A stretch of 64,000 nt of DNA from the NCBI RefSeq assembly GCF_900109375.1, contig NZ_FOAB01000009.1, positions 62,001-126,000 of the forward strand. Direction: 5' to 3'. Under the pieces are notes generated by a model, which made no database searches, was not told the origin of the DNA, and saw only the letters and a program-made list of their open reading frames with translations. The translations under genes and the position numbers were made by a program. Source of the stretch: Aquimarina amphilecti (GTDB lineage Bacteria > Bacteroidota > Bacteroidia > Flavobacteriales > Flavobacteriaceae). This document shows positions 34,581 through 43,616 of the stretch, one piece after another (within the stretch, counting starts at the first letter, position 1; every line of letters starts with the position of its first letter).

Positions 34581-37181
34581 TTATAGGACTAGGTCGGTTT
34601 GATTTCTAAACACTAAATTGTTGTCAAACTCGTCTAGTAATATAATACTTTCTGTGGATATTTTCCCTGCGAGGATTTCTTTAGATAACGAATTCAACAC
34701 TTCTTTTTGTATAGTACGTTTTACCGGTCTGGCACCAAACTCCGGCTGGAATCCTTTTTTCGATAAAAAATTAATAGCTTCATCTGTAGCATCAAGAGTT
34801 ATGTTTTGTTCCTTTAACATCTGAGATACATTTCTTAATTGCAATTTTACAATTTCTTTGATATGTGTTTCACTTAATGGAGTAAACATTATGATATCAT
34901 CTATTCTATTTAAAAACTCAGGACGAACTGATTGTTTTAATAACCCTAGAACTTCAATTTTAGCACTTTCCATAGCAGTATCTACATCTTTCACTGCTTC
35001 AAACTTTTGCTGAATAATATGACTTCCCATGTTACTAGTCATAATAATAATAGTATTTCTAAAATCAGCCGTTCTCCCTTTATTGTCTGTTAAACGACCT
35101 TCATCCAATACTTGTAATAATATATTGAAGGTGTCAGGATGTGCTTTTTCAATTTCATCTAACAATATTACAGAATATGGTTTTCTTCTAACTGCTTCTG
35201 TTAATTGTCCACCTTCGTCATATCCAACATATCCAGGAGGAGCTCCTACTAATCTACTTACTGCGTGACGTTCTTGGTATTCACTCATATCAATTCTGGT
35301 CATTGCACTTTCATCATTAAAGAGGTAATCAGCCAAAGCTTTTGCTAATTCTGTTTTACCCACTCCTGTTGTTCCTAGAAAAAGGAAAGATCCAATTGGT
35401 CTTTTCTGATCTTGTAACCCTGCACGACTTCTTCTTACGGCATCACTTACAGCTTGTATGGCTTCAGTTTGTCCGACTACTCTATTTTGCAATTCTTTTT
35501 CTAAAACTAAAAGTTTTTCGCGATCACTTTGTAACATTCTTGTTACCGGAATCCCCGTCCATTTAGCAACTACTTCGGCTATATCATCATTGGTAACTTC
35601 TTCTTTTATCAATGAAGATTTACTTTGTTGTTGATTAAGTTGTTCTTGTAGTATTTCTAATTTCTCCTGAGAATCTTTAATTTTTCCATAGCGTAGTTCT
35701 GCAACTTTTCCATAGTCTCCATTTCTTTCAGCTCTTTCTGCTTCAGATTTATATTCTTCTATATTTGTTTTAGTATTTTGAATAGCATCTACAACTTCTT
35801 TTTCGCTCTGCCATTTAGAAAAAATCTCATTTCTTTCTTCTTTGAAATTTGCAAGATCGGCATTTAGTGATTTCAATTTAGACTCATCATTTTCACGTTT
35901 GATAGCTTCTATTTCTATTTCTAATTGCATAATCTTACGATCTAACGCATCCAATTCTTCTGGTTTAGAATTAATTTCCATTCGAAGTTTAGAGGCAGCT
36001 TCATCCATAAGGTCAATCGCTTTGTCGGGTAAAAACCTATTGGTGATGTATCTTTGAGAAAGTTCTACAGCAGCAATAATAGCTTCGTCTTTGATTCTTA
36101 CTTTATGATGAGCTTCATATTTTTCCTTTATTCCTCTAAGAATAGAAATCGCACTTTCAGTATCTGGTTCGTCAACAATTACTTTCTGAAATCTTCTTTC
36201 TAGGGCTTTATCTTTTTCGAAATACTTTTGATATTCATCAAGTGTAGTCGCTCCAATAGCTCTTAATTCTCCTCGTGCTAAAGCTGGTTTCAAAATATTT
36301 GCAGCATCCATGGCTCCTTGACCACCTCCAGCACCGACTAGTGTATGAATTTCATCAATGAATAATACAATATTCCCATCACTAGAGGTTACTTCTTTTA
36401 CAACAGCTTTTAGTCGTTCTTCAAACTCTCCTTTAAATTTTGCTCCGGCAATTAGAGCTCCCATATCTAATGAATATATCTGCTTTTCTTTTAAGTTGTC
36501 TGGTATATCACCAGCAACAATTCGATGTGCTAATCCTTCTGCAATAGCTGTTTTACCTGTACCAGGTTCTCCAACTAACATAGGATTGTTTTTTGTTCTT
36601 CTTGATAGAATCTGTAAAATTCTACGGATTTCTTCATCTCTACCTATTACAGGATCTAGTTTGCCATTCTCTGCTAAATCATTGAGATTTTTCGCATATT
36701 TACTCAAAGATTGGTAGGTTTCCTCAGCACTTTGGGAAGTTACACGTTCTCCTTTTCTGATTTCATTAATGGCTTCTTTTAGATGTTTTTCGGTGACGCC
36801 TTGGTCTTTTAGGATTTGACCAATTTTACTTTTAGATTTAAAGATTGCAATTACTAAATGTTCAATGGATACATATTCATCTTCCATAGATTTAGCAATA
36901 ATACTAGCTTCATTTAAAGATTTTCCAGCCTCACGTGATAATTGAATATCTCCGCCACTTACTTTAGGGAAACTTTCTAACGTACTATCTAATACTTGTT
37001 GTAATATGTTGATATTAACATTCAATTTTTTCAAAAGAAAAGGGAGTACATTTTCATCTACATTAAATATGCCTTTAAAAATGTGTTCATTCTCAATTTG
37101 TTGATGGCCATAACCTTGAGCAAGTTGTTGAGCTTGCTGGATAGCCTCTTGTGATTTTATAGTGAAATTATTAAAATTCAT
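34581..37181 (-). CDS. clpB: ATP-dependent chaperone ClpB
   Basis: An 866-residue hexameric disaggregase that works with DnaK/DnaJ. The N-terminal Clp repeat domain is about 1-145. AAA+ module 1 has Walker A G-E-P-G-T-G-K-T (near 205) and Walker B L-F-I-D-E-I-H. The M-domain coiled coil spans about 405-525. AAA+ module 2 has Walker A G-T-T-G-V-G-K-T (near 608) and I-L-L-D-E-I-E-K-A. The M-domain and absence of a ClpP-binding loop mark it as ClpB rather than ClpA/C. Length is typical. Confidence 0.97.
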   Translation of the reverse strand: MNFNNFTIKSQEAIQQAQQLAQGYGHQQIENEHIFKGIFNVDENVLPFLLKKLNVNINILQQVLDSTLESFPKVSGGDIQLSREAGKSLNEASIIAKSMEDEYVSIEHLVIAIFKSKSKIGQILKDQGVTEKHLKEAINEIRKGERVTSQSAEETYQSLSKYAKNLNDLAENGKLDPVIGRDEEIRRILQILSRRTKNNPMLVGEPGTGKTAIAEGLAHRIVAGDIPDNLKEKQIYSLDMGALIAGAKFKGEFEERLKAVVKEVTSSDGNIVLFIDEIHTLVGAGGGQGAMDAANILKPALARGELRAIGATTLDEYQKYFEKDKALERRFQKVIVDEPDTESAISILRGIKEKYEAHHKVRIKDEAIIAAVELSQRYITNRFLPDKAIDLMDEAASKLRMEINSKPEELDALDRKIMQLEIEIEAIKRENDESKLKSLNADLANFKEERNEIFSKWQSEKEVVDAIQNTKTNIEEYKSEAERAERNGDYGKVAELRYGKIKDSQEKLEILQEQLNQQQSKSSLIKEEVTNDDIAEVVAKWTGIPVTRMLQSDREKLLVLEKELQNRVVGQTEAIQAVSDAVRRSRAGLQDQKRPIGSFLFLGTTGVGKTELAKALADYLFNDESAMTRIDMSEYQERHAVSRLVGAPPGYVGYDEGGQLTEAVRRKPYSVILLDEIEKAHPDTFNILLQVLDEGRLTDNKGRTADFRNTIIIMTSNMGSHIIQQKFEAVKDVDTAMESAKIEVLGLLKQSVRPEFLNRIDDIIMFTPLSETHIKEIVKLQLRNVSQMLKEQNITLDATDEAINFLSKKGFQPEFGARPVKRTIQKEVLNSLSKEILAGKISTESIILLDEFDNNLVFRNQTDLVL

Positions 37182-37486
37182 CTTTTATTTTTTTTGTGTT
37201 CAGATCTACCTTAGTCGACGGTTAGGTAGGATTAACTATTAAACTTTTAGTCATAATAAACTAATAAGTTTAGCTTATTTCATATCTGTTTGTTTTCATC
37301 TTTTGAGAGGATAAATCAAATAATATTCCCATTCTGAAAACAGGTCAAAATGTCTGCAACAGGGCTATTTTTACTGACTTTTTGACTTATTGTAAAGTTA
37401 CAGATTCTATTACGACAAAGAATGATAAATGTCAATTATTAAAAATCATTTAATTAAGTTTGTAATGATTTTAAGAAATTAAGTAT
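37182..37486. other. Divergent intergenic region between clpB and the bacilliredoxin gene
   Basis: These 305 bases hold no gene I can support. They must contain the clpB promoter on the minus strand, though I see no convincing Bacteroidota-type TAnnTTTG for it. On the plus strand TAAGTTTG (37455-37462) is a plausible -7 element for the downstream gene, 24 bases before its ATG. Confidence 0.5.
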
Positions 37487-37882
37487 ATGGGATTATTTGG
37501 AAAAATTTTTGGATCAGAAGATAAAGAGCCTAAAGAAGAAAAACAGGCTTTACCTTGGCAAGAATTGAAATCGATAGATCAGTTAGATAAAATAGCTGAA
37601 GCTTCTGTTAGTAAAACACAGGCTATTTTTAAACATTCTACTCGCTGTGGTATTAGTAGAATGGTGATTAGAAATTTTGAAAGTAGTTTTGATCTTTTGG
37701 AAAATCAAGTAGACTTGTATTATCTGGATTTATTAAATCATAGAGATATTTCTTCAGAAATATCTGCAAAGTTTCAGGTATATCATGAATCTCCTCAATT
37801 TATTGTTATCAGAAATAAAGAAGCGGTTCATCATGCCTCTCATAGCGCTATTACTCCGCAAGTTTTGCATCAGTTTGTTTAA
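37487..37882 (+). CDS. ytxJ: Bacilliredoxin-like YtxJ family protein
   Basis: A 131-residue thioredoxin-fold protein with a single active-site cysteine, Cys54 in K-H-S-T-R-C-G-I-S. This matches the YtxJ/DUF2847 family, proposed as monothiol bacilliredoxins that remove bacillithiol from proteins in organisms that make this thiol. The later F-Q-V-Y-H-E-S-P-Q segment holds the expected cis-proline. The convergent globin gene shares its TTAA stop overlap. Confidence 0.87.
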   Translation: MGLFGKIFGSEDKEPKEEKQALPWQELKSIDQLDKIAEASVSKTQAIFKHSTRCGISRMVIRNFESSFDLLENQVDLYYLDLLNHRDISSEISAKFQVYHESPQFIVIRNKEAVHHASHSAITPQVLHQFV

Positions 37883-38325
37883 AAAACGTTATTGTTATTT
37901 TCGTTAAGAAAAGGACATGTAGTTTTTTGTGATATTCTAGATTCATACATTTTTATGAATAGGTGTGTAGACATCTTTCTTGCTCTTCTTTTAGCAGTTT
38001 GGGCTTTTTCTCCTGTATATAATTCATCAATTGTTGCAAACCATAAATTTAGCCAGATACCAAAATGTTTTTCGGTTATTTTACCATGAAAAGCTGCATC
38101 AACTTTTTGATGTAATTGGATAGGGTTCCCTTTATACTTGGCAACAAATAATAGATTGGTTTCCCAGAAGTCAGTTAATCTATCAAGGTGTTCATCCCAA
38201 TTGCTTATTGTTTGATTAAAAATGGGGCCTAATATGTTCTCCTTTCTTATTTTAGTATAGAACTGTGATACTAGGTCATAAATATCTTTTCTGGTTTCTA
38301 TATCTCTTTTTTTTATTGGTTTCAT
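37879..38325 (-). CDS. Group III truncated hemoglobin
   Basis: A 148-residue small globin. The pattern is typical of group III: F-Y-T-K-I-R-K-E-N-I-L-G-P-I-F-N near residue 22, W-E-T-N-L-L-F with the B/E region, and candidate proximal His72 in P-I-Q-L-H-Q-K-V. The segment K-H-F-G-I-W-L-N-L-W follows. These proteins are linked to oxygen or nitric-oxide chemistry. It lies 11 bases after the small membrane protein gene and is probably co-transcribed from the promoter with a Crp/Fnr-like dyad. Confidence 0.9.
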   Translation of the reverse strand: MKPIKKRDIETRKDIYDLVSQFYTKIRKENILGPIFNQTISNWDEHLDRLTDFWETNLLFVAKYKGNPIQLHQKVDAAFHGKITEKHFGIWLNLWFATIDELYTGEKAQTAKRRARKMSTHLFIKMYESRISQKTTCPFLNENNNNVF

Positions 38326-38336
38326 AACACTTTTTA

Positions 38337-38621
38337 TTATGAATAATATCCAAAGTTTAATAGCACTAAGAGTGCATTAATTGTTAGGCTCGCTATCAAT
38401 AAATTAAAAACAAATTTCGGCTTCATTTGTGCTAGAATAGAGGCATTAAATGTCATGCAAATAATAACACAAACGGTTAATTGAATTACTTGCATTGAAG
38501 ATCGTTCTTGCATTAATATATACATCGCAGCTACCGATCCTAAACAGCTAGACAAAATGATCATTAATGGGATATATGCCATATACATTTCTCTAAAATC
38601 TTTTAATAATTTGGAGTACAT
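38337..38621 (-). CDS. Small polytopic membrane protein upstream of the globin gene
   Basis: A 94-residue membrane protein with three predicted helices (about 15-36, 42-64, 69-92). It has no recognised domain. ATG 38621 (M-Y-S-K-L-L) is preferred over an ATG at 38648, because a TAnnTTTG element (38646-38653) would otherwise lie over the start. It is the first gene of the two-gene unit with the globin. Role unknown; the link to the globin suggests NO or oxygen response (inference). Confidence 0.6.
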   Translation of the reverse strand: MYSKLLKDFREMYMAYIPLMIILSSCLGSVAAMYILMQERSSMQVIQLTVCVIICMTFNASILAQMKPKFVFNLLIASLTINALLVLLNFGYYS

Positions 38622-38645
38622 AACGTTTTGTTTTGAAGTTATGTT

Positions 38646-38653
38646 CAAAGATA
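38646..38653 (-). promoter_or_regulatory. Candidate promoter -7 element of the membrane protein-globin operon
   Basis: Minus-strand TATCTTTG, a perfect TAnnTTTG, is 24 bases before ATG 38621. No TTG -33 box is seen; the Crp/Fnr-like dyad occupies that place, as expected for an activated promoter. Confidence 0.5.
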
Positions 38654-38673
38654 TTTCAGGAAATAGTGTTCAG

Positions 38674-38693
38674 TTTATGACCTTGATCATAAA
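38674..38693. promoter_or_regulatory. Crp/Fnr-like operator dyad
   Basis: TTTATGA and TCATAAA flank a six-base spacer, giving perfect seven-base arms and the TGA-N6-TCA spacing of Crp/Fnr sites. Its centre is about 40-45 bases upstream of the predicted transcription start, the class II activator position. Confidence 0.6.
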
Positions 38694-38701
38694 GAAAAAA
38701 G

Positions 38702-39301
38702 TTATCGGTATATTTTTCTGTCTTTAATTAATAATTCTCCTTTTTGTTCTAGTTTTTTAACGGCTCTAATGACGGTTTCAACCCTTAAACCTGTTAAGTC
38801 TGCTAATTGTTGGCGAGTGAGTTCTATTTTATAAAGCGAAGAGGCCGTAGTAGTATTTTGATTATTTTTCTTGAAGTAATCTAAAATTCGGAGAATTCTA
38901 TGTTCAGGTTCTTGTGTTGAAATTTCAGAAACCATCATAGCTTTGTAATATAATCGCAATGCTAATGTACTTGTAAACTTATGATGAATTAAAGGGTTCT
39001 TTTCTAATACTTTCAGAAATTTGTCTTTCGGTAACAACCATATTCTTGCATCGGTAATTGCTTCGGCATTAGCGGGGTATTTAAAATCGGCAAAGAGCGG
39101 TGGCTCTCCAAAGCTTTTTCCACTATCGAAAATACCCTGTATATATTCTTTACCATCGTCATTATGATTATTCATCTTAATTTCTCCAGAATATACTTGA
39201 TAATAATAACGAGGAGTATCACCTTCTTTAAAAAGCTGTTCACCGCGCTTATATTCTTTTAGAACTGCTTCAGCTTCTAGTAAGATGTCTTTAGAGATCA
39301 T
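38702..39301 (-). CDS. Crp/Fnr family transcriptional regulator
   Basis: A 199-residue regulator. The N-terminal cyclic-nucleotide-binding-like domain (about 10-125) has G-E-Q-L-F-K-E-G-D-T-P and G-E-I-K-M, and the C-terminal helix-turn-helix has L-T-R-Q-Q-L-A-D-L-T-G-L-R-V-E-T-V. The protein contains no cysteine, so it cannot carry a Cys-ligated Fe-S cluster as in FNR. The stop is close to the dyad and promoter of the globin operon, so it is the obvious candidate regulator. The ligand (heme, NO or another) is unknown. Confidence 0.88.
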   Translation of the reverse strand: MISKDILLEAEAVLKEYKRGEQLFKEGDTPRYYYQVYSGEIKMNNHNDDGKEYIQGIFDSGKSFGEPPLFADFKYPANAEAITDARIWLLPKDKFLKVLEKNPLIHHKFTSTLALRLYYKAMMVSEISTQEPEHRILRILDYFKKNNQNTTTASSLYKIELTRQQLADLTGLRVETVIRAVKKLEQKGELLIKDRKIYR

Positions 39302-39330
39302 TAAAGATATAATTTTTATAAGTCAAGTAA

Positions 39331-40518
39331 TTAATTGAAACGATATCTTGTTATAATACCTTTTAACTTGTTTTTTAAATCTTGTCCAGAATCATAAACC
39401 ATTTGTTCATTAGTAGGAAATTGAACTGCTTGTAATCCTAAATAGCGAACTAAATCATCATCCAAAGCTCTTTTATCTCCATTGTAGTTTGCATATACAT
39501 GTTCAAAAACATATGTGCTCGAAAGAGGGAATGCGTCTAGTAATTGTTTGGTATTAAGGTTTTTATATTGAACGTTACCAACTACTTGTGCTTCTTTAAA
39601 CTGTATGAACTCATAATATTCACATCGCACAGTTACCATTTTGTCAATTTTAATTTTATTACCTTCTTCATCACGCACAAATTCATCATTTTCGTCTAAA
39701 AGATATTCCCACCCATCCTTAATTAGTTTTTCTTTTTCTAATTGTCTTTCTCTAATTTGCTCTGGAGAAATATTTATTTGTCTAAAAGCAACTTCCATTA
39801 AATAATCATATTTTATCGATCGCTGAGGTTCATTATGGTATACGGTCCAAAGATCATTTAAACCATAGGTACTAAAATTAAGTAGATCGTCTTCTAATCT
39901 TCTAGGTATGATAACATTTGTATTGTTCTTCATAGATACTTTAACGAAATCAGTCCCTTTAAAATGTGCTTCTTCAATTAAGTCGTCTGTGTTTTTATAA
40001 TTTGGACTTATTTTATTTAGATATACTAAATCATTGTAAACATTACGAAAATCCGATTTTCTTCTTGCTTTAGATAACAATGATTTTGCACTATCATATA
40101 GATATGTAGATAATTTTTCTTTAGTATTTATTATTTTTTGATCGTAATTGTCAAAAGTAAAGTTTGCATTACGTGCTTGTTCTACGTGATAAAGAGGTAA
40201 CAAAGGACGAATTCGTTCTTGTCTATTCTTTAATGTATTATAACAATTATAGATTTTTTCTAGATTAGCAGGATTACCTTCTTTTTCAAGAAAGGTAATA
40301 GCATTTATATCGCGATCAACAGCTCTTACGAATGCTTCTTCTAGTATAATAACGTAGTCTTGCCTTCCTTTTTTATTTTTATTTCCTCTCAGTTTTTTTA
40401 TAGAAGTATTAATTGCTTGATCATAATTACCAGAGTCAAGGTTTTCAAAAGCACCTTTCTTAACTCCGCAAGAAAATGTAAAAACAATAACTAATAATAA
40501 AAGTAGAATTCGTTTCAT
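39331..40518 (-). CDS. Lipoprotein of unknown function, conserved-looking
   Basis: A 395-residue protein with a signal peptide and lipobox Cys17 (T-F-S-C). The mature part begins G-A-F-E-N-L-D-S-G-N-Y-D-Q-A-I, a TPR-like opening, and becomes helical and charged. A later region has L-L-D-E-N-D-E-F-V-R-D-E-E-G-N-K near residue 275. I recognise no family. It is followed by the crp gene with a gap of 29 bases; functional relation is unknown. Confidence 0.65.
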   Translation of the reverse strand: MKRILLLLLVIVFTFSCGVKKGAFENLDSGNYDQAINTSIKKLRGNKNKKGRQDYVIILEEAFVRAVDRDINAITFLEKEGNPANLEKIYNCYNTLKNRQERIRPLLPLYHVEQARNANFTFDNYDQKIINTKEKLSTYLYDSAKSLLSKARRKSDFRNVYNDLVYLNKISPNYKNTDDLIEEAHFKGTDFVKVSMKNNTNVIIPRRLEDDLLNFSTYGLNDLWTVYHNEPQRSIKYDYLMEVAFRQINISPEQIRERQLEKEKLIKDGWEYLLDENDEFVRDEEGNKIKIDKMVTVRCEYYEFIQFKEAQVVGNVQYKNLNTKQLLDAFPLSSTYVFEHVYANYNGDKRALDDDLVRYLGLQAVQFPTNEQMVYDSGQDLKNKLKGIITRYRFN

Positions 40519-40570
40519 AATGTAATACGTTTGGGGGACACCTATTCAATTTTGATGCCAAAAGGTAATA

Positions 40571-40602
40571 AAAAAACCTCAAAGTAAATTTTGAGGTTTT
40601 TT
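40571..40602 (-). terminator. Terminator after fahA
   Basis: AAAAAACCTCAAA and TTTGAGGTTTTTT form a 13-pair stem with a six-base loop; the minus strand has a T-run after the stem. It lies between the fahA stop and the lipoprotein gene. Confidence 0.8.
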
Positions 40603-40620
40603 TATAATATTAGTTTTATT

Positions 40621-41901
40621 CTATTTTTTGAATACAGGAAGCAATTTTGTGGATACCTCGCCAAATCCAATTCTTACACCACCTTTTTCACAATGGCCTC
40701 TCATAATAACGGTATCATTATCTTCAATAAATTTACGGCTGCCACCATCTTTAAGCGGTACAGGTTTTTCTCCTCTCCAGCTTAATTCTAACATAGAACC
40801 ATAAGAATCAGGAGTTGGCCCAGATATAGTTCCGCTTCCCATCATATCTCCAGAATTTACTGGACATCCATTGATAGTGTGATGAGCTAGTTGTTGAGAC
40901 ATATTCCAATACATATGTTTAAAATTACTTTTAGAAACAATTGTTTCTTTAGCTTTTTCTGGTTGTATTGCAACTTCTAGATTGATGTCAAAACTTTTAT
41001 CTCCTTTATATTGTAAATAAGGAAGCTGTTCTTTTAGTGGTTTTGGTCCTGCAACACGATATGGTTCTAGCGCATCTAGGGTAACAATCCAAGGTGATAT
41101 AGAGGATGCAAAGTTTTTGGCTAGAAATGGACCTAAAGGAACATATTCCCATTTCTGAATATCTCTAGCACTCCAATCATTAAATAATACTAAACCAAAA
41201 ATATAATCCTCCGCTTCGTCAATCGGAATAGGTTCACCAAGATGATTAGCATCTGTAGTAATAAATGCCATTTCCAATTCGAAATCTACTAATCTTGATG
41301 GACCGAAAATTGGCTTATCTGTTCCATTGATTAATTTTTGACCTTGAGGGCGGTGTACAGGAATTCCTGATGGAATAATTGAGCTACTACGTCCATGATA
41401 TCCTACAGGTATATGTAACCAATTAGGAAGTAGAGCATTATCAGGATCTCTAAACATTGTCCCTACATTGGTAGCGTGTTCAATACTACTGTAGAAGTCT
41501 GTATAATCTCCTACAGTTACTGGCAATTGCATTTCTATTTCATCTAAAGTAAAAAGTACAATTTTACAATGTTCTTTATTGGTTTTTAATGTGTCATTTT
41601 CAGTATCAAAAATTTCAGCAATTCTATTACGAACTAATCTCCAAGTTTTTTTTCCGTCGGAGATAAAGTCATTTAGGGAATCTTGTAAAAATATGTCATC
41701 AGTTAATGGAATTTCATCAAAATAACCAAGTTGATGAAGAGCACCAAGATCAATAGCAGTATCTCCGATTCTGGTTCCTATAGTTATCACATCGTCTCTG
41801 GTAAGAAACACTCCAAAAGGAATATTTTGAATAGGGAAATCCGTATTCGTTGGAGTTTTTATCCAGGTTTTTCTATTTGGGTTATTTGCAGTTATGGGCA
41901 T
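40621..41901 (-). CDS. fahA: Fumarylacetoacetase
   Basis: A 426-residue enzyme that cleaves fumarylacetoacetate to fumarate and acetoacetate, the last step of tyrosine degradation. The N-terminal domain (about 15-115) has the SH3-like start P-N-I-P-F-G-V-F-type pattern. The catalytic C-terminal domain has P-V-G-Y-H-G-R-S-S and D-F-E-L-E-M-A-F, then N-D-W-S-A-R-D-I-Q-K-W-E. It also has G-D-M-M-G-S-G-T-I-S-G-P. Length fits the eukaryotic-like long FAH family. Confidence 0.95.
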   Translation of the reverse strand: MPITANNPNRKTWIKTPTNTDFPIQNIPFGVFLTRDDVITIGTRIGDTAIDLGALHQLGYFDEIPLTDDIFLQDSLNDFISDGKKTWRLVRNRIAEIFDTENDTLKTNKEHCKIVLFTLDEIEMQLPVTVGDYTDFYSSIEHATNVGTMFRDPDNALLPNWLHIPVGYHGRSSSIIPSGIPVHRPQGQKLINGTDKPIFGPSRLVDFELEMAFITTDANHLGEPIPIDEAEDYIFGLVLFNDWSARDIQKWEYVPLGPFLAKNFASSISPWIVTLDALEPYRVAGPKPLKEQLPYLQYKGDKSFDINLEVAIQPEKAKETIVSKSNFKHMYWNMSQQLAHHTINGCPVNSGDMMGSGTISGPTPDSYGSMLELSWRGEKPVPLKDGGSRKFIEDNDTVIMRGHCEKGGVRIGFGEVSTKLLPVFKK

Positions 41902-42071
41902 TGTCGTTTTTTTAATAAGTTGTTGGTACTTCTTATGATCAAATATATAATTTTAGAATGTTTTAGATATGTTATTTATGTGAAAGTTAATTAAAAAATG
42001 TGATATTTCTAATTGTGAAGAAAATGTTCATATTTATTAATATTCCATTAACTTATTTTAAGGAATGTTCC

Positions 42072-42079
42072 TATTTTTG
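42072..42079 (+). promoter_or_regulatory. Candidate promoter -7 element of glyA
   Basis: TATTTTTG is a perfect TAnnTTTG, 26 bases before the glyA ATG. A -33 TTG is not evident. Confidence 0.4.
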
Positions 42080-42105
42080 GACATCTATTTTATAAAAGAA
42101 TAAAC

Positions 42106-43380
42106 ATGCAACGCGACGAACAAATTTTTGATTTAATACAGGACGAAAAAGAGCGTCAGATTAATGGATTAGAATTGATTGCTTCAGAGAATTTTGTAAG
42201 TGAACAAGTTATGGAGGCTGCCGGTTCGGTATTAACAAACAAATATGCAGAAGGGTACCCTGGAAAACGATATTATGGAGGATGTTCCGTAGTAGATGTA
42301 GTAGAACAAATTGCAATCGATCGTGCTAAGGAATTGTTCGGAGCCGAATATGCAAACGTACAACCACATTCTGGATCACAGGCAAATACAGCTGTATATC
42401 ATGCTTGTTTAAAACCAGGAGATAAAATATTAGGGTTTGATCTTTCTCATGGAGGGCACCTTACTCATGGATCTCCAGTAAACTTCTCGGGTAAATTATA
42501 CAATCCTGTTTTTTACGGAGTAGAGAAGGAGACAGGAAGATTAAACTATGATAAAATTCAGGAAATTGCTACTGCAGAGAAGCCTCAGTTAATTATCGCT
42601 GGAGCCTCAGCATATTCTAGAGAGATTGATTATAAGAGATTTAGAGAGATTGCAGATAGTGTAGGAGCAATTCTATTAGCAGATATTGCACATCCAGCAG
42701 GTATGATTGCAAAAGGAGTTATTGCAGATCCTATTCCTCACTGTCATGTTGTAACAACTACAACACATAAGACTTTAAGAGGTCCTAGAGGAGGATTGAT
42801 TTTAATGGGGAAAGATTTTGAAAACCCATTTGGATTAACCCTAAAAAGTGGTAAGAAACGAATGATGTCTTCTTTAATGAATAGTGCAGTGTTTCCCGGA
42901 AACCAAGGAGGTCCATTAGAGCATATTATTGCTGCTAAAGCTATCGCTTTTGGAGAAGCATTGACTGACGAGTTTTTACATTATATTATCCAGGTAAAGA
43001 AAAATGCAGCTACGATGGCAGATGCATTTGTGAAAAAAGGATATGAGGTAATCTCAGCAGGTACTGATAATCACATGATGTTGATTGATCTTAGAAATAA
43101 GGATGTAACAGGAAAACAGGCAGAAGAAGCATTAGGAGTTGCAGAGATTACTGTGAACAAGAATATGGTTCCATTTGATGATAAATCACCATTTGTAACT
43201 TCTGGTATCCGTATTGGAGTTGCCGCAGTTACAACCCGTGGATTAAAAGAAGATGACATGCTAACAATCGTTGAATTGATTGATAGAGTAATCAACAATG
43301 TAGAGAATGAAGAAGAATTGCATAATATTGCGAATGATGTAAATGCTATGATGGCTGATAAACCGTTATTTGTGGTGTAA
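42106..43380 (+). CDS. glyA: Serine hydroxymethyltransferase
   Basis: A 424-residue PLP enzyme that interconverts serine and glycine and loads one-carbon units on tetrahydrofolate. Visible features are E-L-I-A-S-E-N-F near residue 22, K-Y-A-E-G-Y-P-G-K-R-Y-Y-G-G, H-S-G-S-Q-A-N, and the PLP lysine in T-T-T-T-H-K-T-L-R-G-P-R-G-G near 225. It ends with a terminator-like hairpin. The one-carbon link with metE at the window end is metabolic, not positional. Confidence 0.97.
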   Translation: MQRDEQIFDLIQDEKERQINGLELIASENFVSEQVMEAAGSVLTNKYAEGYPGKRYYGGCSVVDVVEQIAIDRAKELFGAEYANVQPHSGSQANTAVYHACLKPGDKILGFDLSHGGHLTHGSPVNFSGKLYNPVFYGVEKETGRLNYDKIQEIATAEKPQLIIAGASAYSREIDYKRFREIADSVGAILLADIAHPAGMIAKGVIADPIPHCHVVTTTTHKTLRGPRGGLILMGKDFENPFGLTLKSGKKRMMSSLMNSAVFPGNQGGPLEHIIAAKAIAFGEALTDEFLHYIIQVKKNAATMADAFVKKGYEVISAGTDNHMMLIDLRNKDVTGKQAEEALGVAEITVNKNMVPFDDKSPFVTSGIRIGVAAVTTRGLKEDDMLTIVELIDRVINNVENEEELHNIANDVNAMMADKPLFVV

Positions 43381-43407
43381 TATAATTCTTAAAGAGATAT
43401 ATTTATA

Positions 43408-43438
43408 AAATGCGTGGCCGGATGTCACGCATTTTTTT
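43408..43438 (+). terminator. Terminator after glyA
   Basis: AAATGCGTG and CACGCATTT form a nine-pair stem with a nine-base loop, followed by a T-run. It begins about 28 bases after the glyA stop. Confidence 0.8.
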
Positions 43439-43616
43439 ATAATAGTGATTTTAAGTTTCTTCTTCCTGCAGGAACAGACATATAACCTAGGAAGTGAAAG
43501 TATTCTTAAATTTTAAGGTGTCCAGGAGATCCTTAATACTTATTTTGTAATTTCAGATCCGCTTCTTTTCAGCAGCATATTTTATTCAACTAATAAAACC
43601 AAAATAACTCACACAA

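Noticed and set aside
36358..36717. A 119-codon plus-strand open frame inside clpB
   Set aside because: It lies antisense to the highly conserved clpB gene and has no recognisable domain, so it is a shadow of that gene.
37400..37450. A TTGACA-N17-TAATAG match on the minus strand before clpB
   Set aside because: It looks like an E. coli-type promoter, but Bacteroidota use TTG/TAnnTTTG; the match is probably chance.
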